Source: Mycobacterium sp. ST-F2
Lineage (GTDB): Bacteria; Actinomycetota; Actinomycetes; Mycobacteriales; Mycobacteriaceae
NCBI RefSeq assembly: GCF_001905655.1
Contig: NZ_JMHT01000030.1
Coordinates: 1 to 64,000, forward strand
DNA length: 64,000 nucleotides
Reading direction: 5' to 3'
Shown here: positions 19,460 to 28,569 of the stretch, piece after piece
Layout: the number at the start of each line of letters is the position of its first letter
Position numbering within the stretch: position 1 is the first letter of the stretch
The notes under the pieces: generated by a model
Told to the model about the DNA's origin: nothing
Databases searched by the model: none
Seen by the model: only the letters and a program-made list of their open reading frames with translations
Position numbers and translations under genes: made by a program

Positions 19460-21457
19460 TCAGCTCGACGCAGCCAGCCGCTCCAGTGCGCTGCGCACCC
19501 GGACCGGATCGGTCGTCGACCAGTACGGCGGCAGTGACGACTGCAGGAACCCGCCGTAACGGGCCGTCGCCATGCGGGAATCCAGGATGGCGATGACGCC
19601 GCGGTCGTTGACGCTGCGCAGCAGCCGACCGGCGCCCTGCGCCAACAACAACGCTGCATGCGACGCGGCCACCGCCATGAACCCGTTGCCGCCGCGAGCC
19701 GCGATGGCGCGCTGACGCGCCGTCAGCAGCGGATCGTCGGGGCGGGGGAACGGGATGCGGTCGATGATCACCAGCGACAACGACGGCCCTGGCACGTCGA
19801 CGCCCTGCCACAGCGACAACGTGCCGAACAGCGATGTCTCCGCGTCTTCGGTGAAGCGCCGCACCAGCGTTGACGTCGAGTCGTCGCCCTGGCACAGCAC
19901 GGGGGTGTCGAGCCGTTCGCGCATGATCTCGGCGGCGGCCTTGGCGGCCCGCATCGACGAGAACAGTCCGAGGGTGCGGCCGCCGGCGGCGGTGATCAGC
20001 TCGTAGATCTCGTCCATCTGTTCCGGTGCGGCGGCGTCGCGGCCCGGCGGCGGCAAGTGCTTGGCGACGTACAGGATGCCCGATTTGGCATGGGAGAAGG
20101 GCGATCCCACGTCCATGCCCTTCCACTTCGGCGGCGTCGCGGTGCTGTCTTCCGGAATCGACAACCCCCACGCCCGCGCCATCGACTCGAAGCGCCCACC
20201 GATGGTCAGCGTCGCCGACGTCAGGACCGCGGTCACCTCGCCGAAGAGCCGGCCACGCAGTAGCCCAGCCACCGACAACGGCGCGACCCGCAGGATGTGA
20301 CGCACCGAGCCCCTGGACTCTTCGCGATCGAGCCACACCACGTCGTAGCGGTCGGGGATGGCCGGGACGAACGAGTCGATGATGCGCGACGCGGTGTCGC
20401 TCAGGTCGGTCAGTGACGTAACGGCTTCGCTGCGGGCCGCTGCGGCGGTGGGGTCCGACGGTGCGGTGTCGATCGCCATCTTCACCTTGTCGGTCGAATC
20501 GCGGACCACGGTCAGGTAGGTGGCGAGCTCGTCGTCGAGCACGTCGATGCGGCCGGCTTCCATGTCGTGGATGGCCGACGACAACGTGGCGATCGAGGCC
20601 TCGAGGCGTTCTGCCAGTTCGGGTTCCACCAACCGGGCGGCCCGTCGGTGCGCGACGGCCATGGACGTCGCGGACAACTCGCCGGTGGCGACGCTGGTCA
20701 CGCGGTCCACCAGCTCGTGGGCCTCGTCGACCACCAGCAGCTGGTGCTCGGGCAGGACGTTGACCTCGGAGATGGCGTCGATGGCCAGCAGCGCGTGGTT
20801 GGTGACGATGACGTCGACGGCCCCGGCCTTGGCGCGAGCCTTCTCTGCGAAACAGTCTGTGCCGTAAGGGCATCGGGTGGCGCCGATGCATTCGCGCGCG
20901 CCCACGCTGACCTGTGACCAGGCCCGGTCCAGCACACCCGGCACCACTTCGTCGCGGTCACCGCTTTCGGTGTCCGACGACCATTCGATGAGTCGCTTGA
21001 CGTCGCGGCCCAAAGCCGAGGCCGCGACGGGGTTGAACAGTTCCTCCTGCGGCAGGTCCTCCTCGGCCTGCGCGCCGCTGTGAACCTTGTTGAGGCACAG
21101 GTAGTTTCCGCGGCCCTTGAGCAGCGCGAACTCGGGACGCCGGGGCAGGTGCGGGGCGAGGGCATCGGCCAGGCGGGGCAGGTCGCGGTCCACCAGCTGG
21201 CGCTGCAGCGCGATGGTCGCCGTTGACACCACCACCGGCTGGTTCGATGCGACGGCGTGCGCGATGGACGGGACCAGGTACGCCAACGACTTGCCGGTGC
21301 CGGTCCCGGCCTGGACGGCCAGGTGCTCACCCTTGTCGAAGGCGTTGCCGACGGCCTTGGCCATCTCGATCTGGCCGCTGCGCTCGGCGCCGCCGAGGGC
21401 GGAGACCGCGATGGAAAGCAGTGCCGACACGTCCGTCGGATCGGTCTTTCGGCTCAT
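19460..21457 (-). CDS. dinG: ATP-dependent DNA helicase DinG (XPD/Rad3 type)
   Basis: 665 residues. A 5'-3' helicase that resolves R-loops and unusual DNA structures. Walker A is AGTGTGKS (50-57), the DEAH box is VVDEAHE, and four cysteines (YLCL, ECIG, RCPY, DCFA) form the [4Fe-4S] site found in DinG/XPD. ATG 21457 overlaps the pncB stop (ATGA), so the two are translationally coupled, as in Rv1329c-Rv1330c. Confidence 0.95.
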   Translation of the reverse strand: MSRKTDPTDVSALLSIAVSALGGAERSGQIEMAKAVGNAFDKGEHLAVQAGTGTGKSLAYLVPSIAHAVASNQPVVVSTATIALQRQLVDRDLPRLADALAPHLPRRPEFALLKGRGNYLCLNKVHSGAQAEEDLPQEELFNPVAASALGRDVKRLIEWSSDTESGDRDEVVPGVLDRAWSQVSVGARECIGATRCPYGTDCFAEKARAKAGAVDVIVTNHALLAIDAISEVNVLPEHQLLVVDEAHELVDRVTSVATGELSATSMAVAHRRAARLVEPELAERLEASIATLSSAIHDMEAGRIDVLDDELATYLTVVRDSTDKVKMAIDTAPSDPTAAAARSEAVTSLTDLSDTASRIIDSFVPAIPDRYDVVWLDREESRGSVRHILRVAPLSVAGLLRGRLFGEVTAVLTSATLTIGGRFESMARAWGLSIPEDSTATPPKWKGMDVGSPFSHAKSGILYVAKHLPPPGRDAAAPEQMDEIYELITAAGGRTLGLFSSMRAAKAAAEIMRERLDTPVLCQGDDSTSTLVRRFTEDAETSLFGTLSLWQGVDVPGPSLSLVIIDRIPFPRPDDPLLTARQRAIAARGGNGFMAVAASHAALLLAQGAGRLLRSVNDRGVIAILDSRMATARYGGFLQSSLPPYWSTTDPVRVRSALERLAASS

Positions 21458-22740
21458 GCACCCACCAGTCGGGTCGGGATGGCCGGCTCACCGCGGGAGA
21501 GCTTGAGTCCGTCCCACGGCAGGCTGTGCAGGCCGGCGGCGACGCGGGCGCGGGCGTCGTCCAGCGAGGAGTCGTACACGACCGCGCCGGACCGCGCCAA
21601 AGGAACTGTCAGCACCCGGCCGTCGTCCGCGGGCACTGCGTCGGCGGGGTGCACCACCTCTTCGACGATGGTTCCCGACTCTTTCGCCAATCGTATCGCG
21701 GCTTTGCGGCCACCGTGAGATTCCTTGTGGCTGCTGCGTTTTGCCACGGGCATGCCGTCGACCTCGACGAGCTTGTAGACCATCGACGCCGTCGGCGCAC
21801 CGGAGCCCGTCACCACCGAGGTACCCACGCCGTAGACGTCGACGGGCGCGGCGGCGAGCCCGGCGATCGAGTACTCGTCGAGGTCGCCGGACACCACGAT
21901 GCGGGTCTTGGTCGCGCCCAACCCGTCGAGCTGGTCGCGCACCTGGCGGGCCATGACGCCGAGGTCGCCGGAGTCGATCCGCACCGCGCCTAGCTCGGGC
22001 CCGGCCACGGCGACGGCATTGGCCACGCCCTGGGTGATGTCGTAGGTGTCCACGAGCAGCGTCGTCCCGACGCCCAACGCGTCGACCTGGGCGCGGAACG
22101 CGGCGACCTCGTCGGGACCGCTCGCCGCGGTGTGCACCAGGGTGAAGGCGTGCGCGCTGGTGCCCCGCGCGGGGACGCCGTAGGTCCGCTGGGCCTCCAG
22201 GTTCGACGACGAGAAGAACCCGGCGATGTACGCCGCCCGCGCGGCCGCGACAGCTGCCTGCTCATGCGTGCGCCGCGAGCCCATCTCGATGAGTGGCCGG
22301 CCGCTCGAGGCGCTGACCATACGGGCGGCGGCCGAGGCGATCGCGGTGTCGTGATTGAAGATCGACAGGACCAGGGTCTCGAGGATCACGCACTCGGCGA
22401 ACGTGCCGTGGATCGAGAGCACGGGGGAATCCGGAAAGTACAGCTCACCTTCGGGGTAGCCGTCGATATCGCCGCGGAACTCGTAGTCGGCCAGCCAGCG
22501 CAGCGTCTCGGCATCGAGAAAGTCCAGCGAGGCGAGCGCGGCGTCGTCGAACCGGAACTCGGCGAGCGCCGACAGGAACCGTGCGGTCCCGGCGACCACG
22601 CCGTACCGGCGACCGAAGGGCAGTCTCCTGGCAAACACTTCGAACGACGCGCGGCGATGTGCGGTGCCGTCGCGCAGGGCGGCAGCGAGCATGGTGAGCT
22701 CGTATTTGTCGGTCAGCAACGCGGCGGTCACAGACCTCAC
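21454..22740 (-). CDS. pncB: Nicotinate phosphoribosyltransferase
   Basis: 428 residues. Makes nicotinate mononucleotide in NAD salvage. Conserved blocks include [11 protein letters not shown] at the N terminus, GSRRTHE (the His that is phosphorylated in this family), and [16 protein letters not shown]. Two GTG codons are possible starts, 22740 and 22731; the frame before 22740 is not conserved. Coupled to dinG; divergent from the clpS remnant. Confidence 0.93.
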   Translation of the reverse strand: MRSVTAALLTDKYELTMLAAALRDGTAHRRASFEVFARRLPFGRRYGVVAGTARFLSALAEFRFDDAALASLDFLDAETLRWLADYEFRGDIDGYPEGELYFPDSPVLSIHGTFAECVILETLVLSIFNHDTAIASAAARMVSASSGRPLIEMGSRRTHEQAAVAAARAAYIAGFFSSSNLEAQRTYGVPARGTSAHAFTLVHTAASGPDEVAAFRAQVDALGVGTTLLVDTYDITQGVANAVAVAGPELGAVRIDSGDLGVMARQVRDQLDGLGATKTRIVVSGDLDEYSIAGLAAAPVDVYGVGTSVVTGSGAPTASMVYKLVEVDGMPVAKRSSHKESHGGRKAAIRLAKESGTIVEEVVHPADAVPADDGRVLTVPLARSGAVVYDSSLDDARARVAAGLHSLPWDGLKLSRGEPAIPTRLVGA

Positions 22741-22784
22741 CGTACTGGTTCTGCGACCCGCGACCACCCGGCTATTCTGGGCTC

Positions 22785-23101
22785 ATGGTTCTGGGTGCCA
22801 GCTCGTCGACGGTAGTCGCGCGGACAAGCCCCGCGACTGATGTCGAAGAGGTGGCCGGCCTGGACAGTCCGTGGGTGACCATCGTCTGGGACGACCCGGT
22901 GAATCTGATGACCTATGTGACGTACGTCTTCCAGAAGCTGTTCGGTTACAGCGAGGTGCGCGCCACCGAGCTTAGCTGATGATGCAGGTGCACACCGAGG
23001 GCAAGGCCGTCGTCTCGGCGGGCAGCCGCGAGTCGATGGAGGTCGACGTCACCAAACTGCACGCAGCCGGACTGTGGGCAACCATGCAGCAGGACCGCTG
23101 A
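22785..23101 (+). pseudogene. clpS: clpS, split by a 5-bp insertion
   Basis: ClpS delivers N-end-rule substrates to ClpAP/ClpC1P. The first frame (ATG 22785) encodes the N-terminal part, including [12 protein letters not shown], and ends at TGA 22977-22979 after ATELS. The rest ([12 protein letters not shown] ... WATMQQDR) runs in another frame from ATG 22979 to 23101. Against the M. tuberculosis protein, 5 extra bases lie at about 22972-22977, where GAGCT is followed by TAGCT. TGATG overlaps the stop and the new start, so a two-piece protein is possible. The pocket His (QVHTEG) lies in the second piece. Confidence 0.85.
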
Positions 23102-23104
23102 GCG

Positions 23105-23686
23105 GTGCGTAAGTGGAAGCGCGTCAACACGTCGTCGGGCGTGCGCATCAAGTCCGGCCTGGAAGCGCATGAAGTCACGATGCTCAGGAACCTCGTCGGC
23201 TCGCTCATCGAGATGCTCGACGATCGCGAATCCTCCTCACCGCGTGACGAACTCGCCGAACTGACCGGCATGAAGATCGGGCCGTCGCAGGCCCCCGACG
23301 ACGACACCATGCGCCGGCTGTTGCCGGACTTCTACCACGACCCGGCCAAGCATCCGGACGGCCGCGCTGCCGGGGAGAGCCTCAACGGTGCCCTGCGCAG
23401 CCTGCACGAGCCCACCATCGTCGACGCCAAACGACAAGCCGCGCAACAGCTTCTGGATTCACTGCCGGACCCGGCCGGAAAATTCGAGCTGACCGAGGAA
23501 CAGGCCGAGGCCTGGGCGTCCGCGATCAACGACGCCCGGTTGGCGCTCGGCGCCATGCTGGACATCGGACCCGATGGGCCGCAACGGCTTTCACCGGACC
23601 ATCCGATGGCCGGGCATCTGGAGGTGTATCAGTGGCTGACGTATCTGCAGGAGTATCTGGTGCTGAGCCTGCTGGACGAGCGGTGA
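23105..23686 (+). CDS. DUF2017 protein (Rv1332 homologue)
   Basis: 193 residues, start GTG 23105, three bases after the clpS end. Mostly helical, with a conserved RIKSGLEAHEVTMLRNL start. DUF2017 genes always follow clpS in actinobacteria, suggesting a proteolysis-linked role; function unknown. The stop overlaps the next start (GTGA). Confidence 0.85.
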   Translation: MRKWKRVNTSSGVRIKSGLEAHEVTMLRNLVGSLIEMLDDRESSSPRDELAELTGMKIGPSQAPDDDTMRRLLPDFYHDPAKHPDGRAAGESLNGALRSLHEPTIVDAKRQAAQQLLDSLPDPAGKFELTEEQAEAWASAINDARLALGAMLDIGPDGPQRLSPDHPMAGHLEVYQWLTYLQEYLVLSLLDER

Positions 23687-24702
23687 CGGGCTCCATCACC
23701 GACGTCGCCGGCATCCTGGTCGGCAATCATCACCGCATCGAAGACGCCACCCTGGGCGGTGGCTGGGCCACCGGCACCACCGTCGTCGTCGCCCCGCCGG
23801 GAACCATCGGCGCGGTCGACGTCCGTGGGGGAGCGCCCGGCACCCGCGAGACCGACCTGCTCGACCCGTCCAACAGCGTGCAGCACGTCGACGCGATCGT
23901 GCTCACCGGCGGCAGCGCCTTCGGGCTCGCCGCGGCCGACGGCGTCATGACCTGGCTGGAGGAACACGACCGCGGGGTGAAGATGCCCGGCGGGCGGGTG
24001 CCCATCGTGCCAGGAGCGGTGATCTTCGACCTGCCGGTAGGGGCGTGGGCGAACCGGCCGACGGCACAGTGGGGTTACCAGGCTGCGGACGCTGCCGGCA
24101 CCGACGTGCCCACCGGCAACGTCGGCGCTGGCGCGGGTGCTCGGGCCGGAGCACTCAAGGGCGGCCTCGGCACGGCGTCGGTGACGCTCGACAACGGCGT
24201 GACGGTCGGCGCGCTGGTCATCGTCAATGCGGCGGGGCACGTCGTCGACCCGCAGACCGGGCTGCCGTGGTCGGCCGACCAGATCGCCCGGTTCGGGCTG
24301 CGGCCGCCGCCGCCCGACCAGATCGAGGCGTATGCGACCCGGGTGAAGGACCCGAAGCCGCTCAACACGACCATCGCCGTCGTCGCGACCGACGCCGCGC
24401 TCAGCCCCGGCGGCTGTAAGAAGGTGGCCGTCGCCGCGCACAACGGGCTGGCCCACACCATCCGTCCGGCGCACACCGCCGTCGACGGTGACACCGTCTT
24501 CGCGCTCGCGACCGGCCGGGTGCGCATCGAGCCGGACCCCGCGACGCCGGAGCAGATGAATCCCGAGACGCGACTCATCTCCGAGATCGGGGCGGCCGCC
24601 GCCGACGCACTCGCGACCGCCGTGATGGTCGGCGTGCTGGCTGCCGAGTCGATCGCCGAGATTCCGACCTACCGCGACCTGCTGCCGGGAGCCTTCGGAT
24701 AA
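23683..24702 (+). CDS. P1-family (S58, DmpA-like) aminopeptidase, Rv1333 homologue
   Basis: 339 residues. An N-terminal-nucleophile hydrolase that activates by self-cleavage before a Thr/Ser; the candidate site is L-N-T-T-I near residue 226. The Gly-rich core (GGSAFGLAAADGVMTWL, NVGAGAGARAG) is typical. GTG 23683 is preferred because it overlaps the DUF2017 stop; in-frame upstream codons lie inside that gene. In M. tuberculosis mec-cysO-cysM come next, but here the rhomboid follows directly. Confidence 0.88.
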   Translation: MTGSITDVAGILVGNHHRIEDATLGGGWATGTTVVVAPPGTIGAVDVRGGAPGTRETDLLDPSNSVQHVDAIVLTGGSAFGLAAADGVMTWLEEHDRGVKMPGGRVPIVPGAVIFDLPVGAWANRPTAQWGYQAADAAGTDVPTGNVGAGAGARAGALKGGLGTASVTLDNGVTVGALVIVNAAGHVVDPQTGLPWSADQIARFGLRPPPPDQIEAYATRVKDPKPLNTTIAVVATDAALSPGGCKKVAVAAHNGLAHTIRPAHTAVDGDTVFALATGRVRIEPDPATPEQMNPETRLISEIGAAAADALATAVMVGVLAAESIAEIPTYRDLLPGAFG

Positions 24703-24727
24703 GGCGTTGCGCCGGTAACCTGGCCCT

Positions 24728-25387
24728 ATGAGCTACGACTTGTCTCCCACGTCGTCGAAGCCGAAGCCGCCCGCGACGTGGAAGGTCGGCGGCGTCACGA
24801 TCGTCAGCTTCGTCGCGCTGCTGTGGCTCATCGAAGGCTGGGATGCGCTGCATCAGCAGAGGCTCAATCAGGACGGCATCCGGCCGCTGGAGTCCGACGG
24901 GCTCTGGGGCATCTTGTGGGCGCCGCTGCTGCACGCCGACTGGGCGCACCTGATCGCGAACACCGGCCCGGCCCTCGTGCTCGGGTTCCTGGTGACGCTC
25001 GCCGGCATGGGCCGCTTCCTCGGGGCGACGTTGATCATCTGGATTCTCGGTGGCTTCGGTACCTGGCTGATCGGCAACATCGGCGCGCCGCGCGGCGTGG
25101 AGTCCGTCCACATCGGGGCGTCCGGGCTGATCTTCGGTTGGCTGACGTTCCTCATCGTGTTCGGGTTCTTCACGCGGCACGCGTGGCAGATCGTCGTCGG
25201 GATCATCGTGTTGTTCGTGTACGGCGGTGTGCTGTGGGGCGCGCTGCCGGGGACGTTCGGCGTGTCGTGGCAGGGTCATCTGTGCGGTGGCATCGCCGGC
25301 GTGCTCGCCGCGTATTTGCTGAGCAGTCCGGAAAGGGAAGCGCGCGAACGGCGTAAGGGTTCGGCCCTGCCGTCGATTCCGACGTAA
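24728..25387 (+). CDS. Rhomboid intramembrane serine protease (Rv1337 homologue)
   Basis: 219 residues with six hydrophobic segments. The catalytic dyad is S132 in GASG and H184 in WQGHLCGG, and N78 (HLIANTG) is the oxyanion partner, so it should be active. Substrates unknown. In M. tuberculosis murI follows; here 138 bases of intergenic DNA and the Rv1339 homologue follow instead. Confidence 0.92.
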   Translation: MSYDLSPTSSKPKPPATWKVGGVTIVSFVALLWLIEGWDALHQQRLNQDGIRPLESDGLWGILWAPLLHADWAHLIANTGPALVLGFLVTLAGMGRFLGATLIIWILGGFGTWLIGNIGAPRGVESVHIGASGLIFGWLTFLIVFGFFTRHAWQIVVGIIVLFVYGGVLWGALPGTFGVSWQGHLCGGIAGVLAAYLLSSPEREARERRKGSALPSIPT

Positions 25388-25525
25388 TTTGCTGAATTCG
25401 GAATTCGCCGCACGCGGTGTTGCCGGAAGCGTGATCGGTATCGCTTTCGGGACCAATCGAGAAACTGGCCGCCCAATGGTGGCGTCTTTTCGTCGCAGGA
25501 CGTGTTGACGTGGCAAGCTAGGGGT

Positions 25526-26293
25526 GTGCGCCTCACCATTCTCGGTTGCTCCGGCAGCGTGGGTGGGCCGGATTCTCCGGCCTCGGGCTATCTGCTGACC
25601 GCTCCGGACACCACACCGATGGTCATCGACTTCGGTGGCGGCGTGCTCGGCGCACTGCAGCGTCATGCTGATCCGGGCGCCGTAAATATATTGCTGTCAC
25701 ACCTGCATGCCGACCATTGTCTGGACTTGCCCGGGCTCTTCGTTTGGCGGCGGTATCACCCGAATCCTCCGGTCGGTCGCGCGCTGCTGTTCGGTCCGGC
25801 GGCCACCTGGCACCGGCTCGGTGCGGCGTCGTCGCCTGAGGGCGGCGAGATCGACGACATCACCGACATCTTCGACATCCAGGTCTGGGTTGACGGTCAG
25901 GACGTCGAGATCGGCGCGCTGACGGTGACGCCCCGGCTGGTGTGTCACCCGACCGAGTCCTACGGCATGCGGTTCACCGATCCGTCCGGCGCGACGCTCG
26001 TCTACTCCGCGGACACCGGTTACTGCGACGCGCTGATCGATCTGGCCCGCGGCGCCGATGTGTTCCTGTGCGAGGCGTCGTGGACCGACTCGCCGGACCG
26101 TCCGCCGAAGCTGCACCTGTCCGGCACCGAGGCCGGACGCGCGGCCCGCGAGGCCGGCGTCAAAGAGCTGCTGCTGACGCACATCCCGCCGTGGACGTCC
26201 CGCGAGGACGTCATCAGTGAGGCCAAGGCCGAGTTCGACGGACCCGTGCACGGCGTTGTCTGCAACGAGTCGTTCGACATCACCCGCCGGTAA
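25526..26293 (+). CDS. Cyclic-nucleotide phosphodiesterase, metallo-beta-lactamase fold (Rv1339 homologue)
   Basis: 255 residues. Rv1339 hydrolyses cAMP. The metal site is H59-x-H61-x-D63-H64 (SHLHADHCLD), with later ligands in the CHPTES and LLTHIPPW motifs. Start GTG 25526 (VRLTILGCSGSV), preceded by AGGGG. It may oppose the adenylate cyclase at 2623-4212. Confidence 0.9.
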   Translation: MRLTILGCSGSVGGPDSPASGYLLTAPDTTPMVIDFGGGVLGALQRHADPGAVNILLSHLHADHCLDLPGLFVWRRYHPNPPVGRALLFGPAATWHRLGAASSPEGGEIDDITDIFDIQVWVDGQDVEIGALTVTPRLVCHPTESYGMRFTDPSGATLVYSADTGYCDALIDLARGADVFLCEASWTDSPDRPPKLHLSGTEAGRAAREAGVKELLLTHIPPWTSREDVISEAKAEFDGPVHGVVCNESFDITRR

Positions 26294-26374
26294 GACTTGG
26301 GCAAGTCGGGGCCCCGCTTTCGGCGGCACTGCCCTTTCAACCCGTCGCTCCGCTCGCCCCGATAGGGTTGTCGG

Positions 26375-27157
26375 GTGTCCAGACGTGAAGACGGTCGCCT
26401 TGACGACGAGCTCCGCCCGGTAAAGATCACCCGAGGATTCACCAAGCACCCGGCAGGGTCGGTATTGGTGGAGTTCGGCGAGACGCGGGTCATGTGCACG
26501 GCCTCGGTCTCCGAGGGCGTGCCGCGCTGGCGCAAGGGTTCCGGATTGGGCTGGCTGACCGCTGAATACGCGATGCTGCCGGCCGCGACGCATGACCGCT
26601 CTGATCGTGAGTCGGTGAAGGGCCGCGTCGGCGGGCGGACCCAGGAGATCAGCCGGTTGATCGGCCGCTCGCTGCGCGCGTGCATCGACCTCAGCGCGCT
26701 GGGTGAGAACACCATCGCCATCGACTGCGATGTGCTGCAGGCCGACGGCGGTACCCGCACCGCGGCGATCACGGGCGCGTATGTGGCGTTGTCCGACGCC
26801 GTCACCTACCTCGCTGCCGCCGGACGGTTGAAGGATCCGCGGCCGCTGTCGTGCGCCATCGCCGCCGTGTCGGTCGGTGTGGTCGACGGCCGGGTCCGCA
26901 CGGACCTGCCCTACACCGAGGACTCGCGCGCCGAGGTCGACATGAACGTTGTCGCCACCGACACCGGGACTTTGGTCGAGGTGCAGGGCACCGGCGAGGG
27001 CGCGACCTTCCCGCGCTCGACGCTGGACAAGCTTTTGGACGCGGCTTTGGCTGCCTGCGATCAGTTGTTCGCGTTGCAGCGCGAGGCTTTGGAGCTGCCG
27101 TACCCGGGCGTGCTGCCGGAGTCTGCTACGCCGGCCAAGAAGGCGTTTGGTGCCTGA
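26375..27157 (+). CDS. rphA: Ribonuclease PH
   Basis: 260 residues. Phosphorolytic 3' exonuclease that trims tRNA precursors. Typical blocks: [22 protein letters not shown] at the N terminus, [20 protein letters not shown] (phosphate and RNA contacts) and [14 protein letters not shown]. Start GTG 26375. It overlaps rdgB by 8 bases, in the order Rv1340-Rv1341. Confidence 0.96.
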   Translation: MSRREDGRLDDELRPVKITRGFTKHPAGSVLVEFGETRVMCTASVSEGVPRWRKGSGLGWLTAEYAMLPAATHDRSDRESVKGRVGGRTQEISRLIGRSLRACIDLSALGENTIAIDCDVLQADGGTRTAAITGAYVALSDAVTYLAAAGRLKDPRPLSCAIAAVSVGVVDGRVRTDLPYTEDSRAEVDMNVVATDTGTLVEVQGTGEGATFPRSTLDKLLDAALAACDQLFALQREALELPYPGVLPESATPAKKAFGA

Positions 27158-27755
27158 GCTGCTCGTCGCTTCGCGCAATGCGAAGAAGCTTCTGGAGTTG
27201 CAGCGGGTGTTGGACGCTGCCGGGGTCGTCGGCCTGACGTTGTTGTCGTTGGCTGACGTGCCCGAGTATCCGGAGGCGCCCGAGACTGGGGCGACGTTTG
27301 AAGAGAACGCGTTGGCCAAGGCTGCCGACGGGTTTAAGGCCACCGGAATCCCTTGTGTCGCAGATGATTCCGGAGTGTCGGTCGACGCGTTGAACGGCAT
27401 GCCGGGCGTGCTGTCAGCCCGATGGGCTGGGCGGCATGGGGATGATCAGGCGAACTTGTCGCTGCTGTTGGGCCAGCTCGAGGATGTGCCGGATTCGCGT
27501 CGCGGGGCGGCGTTCGTGTCGTGCTGCGCGTTGGTGTCGGCTGCGGGTTCTGTTGTGGTGCGCGGAGAGTGGCCCGGTGTCATTGCACGGGAGCCGCGAG
27601 GTTCGGGTGGATTTGGGTATGACCCAGTGTTCGTCCCTGCCGGCGGTTCTCGGTCTGCTGCTGAGCTGAGTGCGGCTGAGAAGGACGCAGCGTCGCACCG
27701 CGGGCGGGCGTTGGCGCAGCTGGTGCCGGCGCTGCGGGAGTTGGCTGGTTCCTGA
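27150..27755 (+). CDS. rdgB: dITP/XTP pyrophosphatase RdgB
   Basis: 201 residues. Removes deaminated purine nucleotides from the pool. SRNAKKLLE (N-terminal phosphate loop), [23 protein letters not shown] and GFGYDPVF are the conserved motifs. The start is GTG 27150, inside the end of rphA; upstream in-frame codons belong to rphA. A palindromic repeat follows the stop. Confidence 0.96.
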   Translation: MPELLVASRNAKKLLELQRVLDAAGVVGLTLLSLADVPEYPEAPETGATFEENALAKAADGFKATGIPCVADDSGVSVDALNGMPGVLSARWAGRHGDDQANLSLLLGQLEDVPDSRRGAAFVSCCALVSAAGSVVVRGEWPGVIAREPRGSGGFGYDPVFVPAGGSRSAAELSAAEKDAASHRGRALAQLVPALRELAGS

Positions 27756-27790
27756 GGACGGCCTCGCTGTCAGGCGCTTTTAACATCTGT

Positions 27791-27852
27791 CACTTCAGTC
27801 ACTGGCTGTCTGTGCCCACACGACTTCGGAACCCGGTATCGCCGACGGTATC
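27791..27852. repeat. Intergenic palindromic repeat, degenerate copy
   Basis: The 60 bases share, in reverse orientation, the blocks CACTGGCTGTCT, CACGACTTCGGAACC and GGTATC with the element at 42067-42145. Here the right arm of the hairpin has decayed (GACGGTATCACTTTG). It sits between rdgB and the TetR/dehalogenase insert. Confidence 0.7.
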
Positions 27853-27880
27853 ACTTTGCGAACGCACGTGCGTTGGCTCG

Positions 27881-28513
27881 TTATTCGGGTGACGGCACGC
27901 GACCTGGTTGCCGTGATGTTGCGTCGGTCAGGTAGCCGTCGAGGAAATCGTGCAGCGCTGGCGCGAGGTGCGCGACGCCGGAATCGTTGAGCTTGGCCAG
28001 CAGGATGATGCCCTGATATTGCGCCAGTAGCGCGTGGGCGAGCTGTTCGGGATCGGTGCCCGGGCGCAGGGTTCCGTCGGCCAGGGCTTCCTGGCAGATG
28101 AGCGCCATGTGGTGCTGCATGGCGGCGAGGGTGCGTGCGAGGTGTTTGCGCAGATCGTCGTCGGTGGTGGAGAGTTCGGCGGCGAAGTTGCCGAAGGGGC
28201 AGCCCACCGCGCGCCCGAATTGGGCTTCGAGGGTGGACTGGATGGTGCCGATGGCATCGGGAACCGCGTGCAGTTTTTCGGCCGGTGTAGCAGTGGGGGA
28301 GCCGGTCAGCTGACGCTGAAACGCCTTGGCGTGCAAGTCGATAACGGCCTTGCCGAGTTCTGATTTCGACGGGAAGTAGTGGTAGAAGCTGCCCTTCTTG
28401 ATGTCGGTCGCGCGGCAGAGCTCCTCGACTCCGACGGCTTGGTAGCTGCGTTCGAGGAAGAGCCGGGCTGCGGTGGAGACCAGGCGTTCGCGGGCGTCTG
28501 AACTTCGGGGCAC
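27881..28513 (-). CDS. TetR-family repressor
   Basis: 210 residues. The HTH is VGVEELCRATDIKKGSFYHYFPSK (about 30-55); the C-terminal half resembles the TetR_C domain of AcrR-like proteins (GCPFGNFAAEL). GTG 28513 is the start; the longer frame begins inside the operator. Divergent from the haloalkane dehalogenase, which it probably represses. Confidence 0.9.
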   Translation of the reverse strand: MPRSSDARERLVSTAARLFLERSYQAVGVEELCRATDIKKGSFYHYFPSKSELGKAVIDLHAKAFQRQLTGSPTATPAEKLHAVPDAIGTIQSTLEAQFGRAVGCPFGNFAAELSTTDDDLRKHLARTLAAMQHHMALICQEALADGTLRPGTDPEQLAHALLAQYQGIILLAKLNDSGVAHLAPALHDFLDGYLTDATSRQPGRVPSPE

Positions 28514-28530
28514 GTGTGAATCGTAAGTAA

Positions 28531-28552
28531 TAGTTGACCGGTCGGTCAACTA
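28531..28552. promoter_or_regulatory. TetR operator, perfect palindrome
   Basis: TAGTTGACCG and CGGTCAACTA form a perfect 10-bp inverted repeat around GT, centred between the TetR gene (start 28513) and the dehalogenase (start 28570). Its position 18 bases before ATG 28570 would cover the promoters of both genes. Confidence 0.8.
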
Positions 28553-28569
28553 TGGCCTAACTTGACGAC

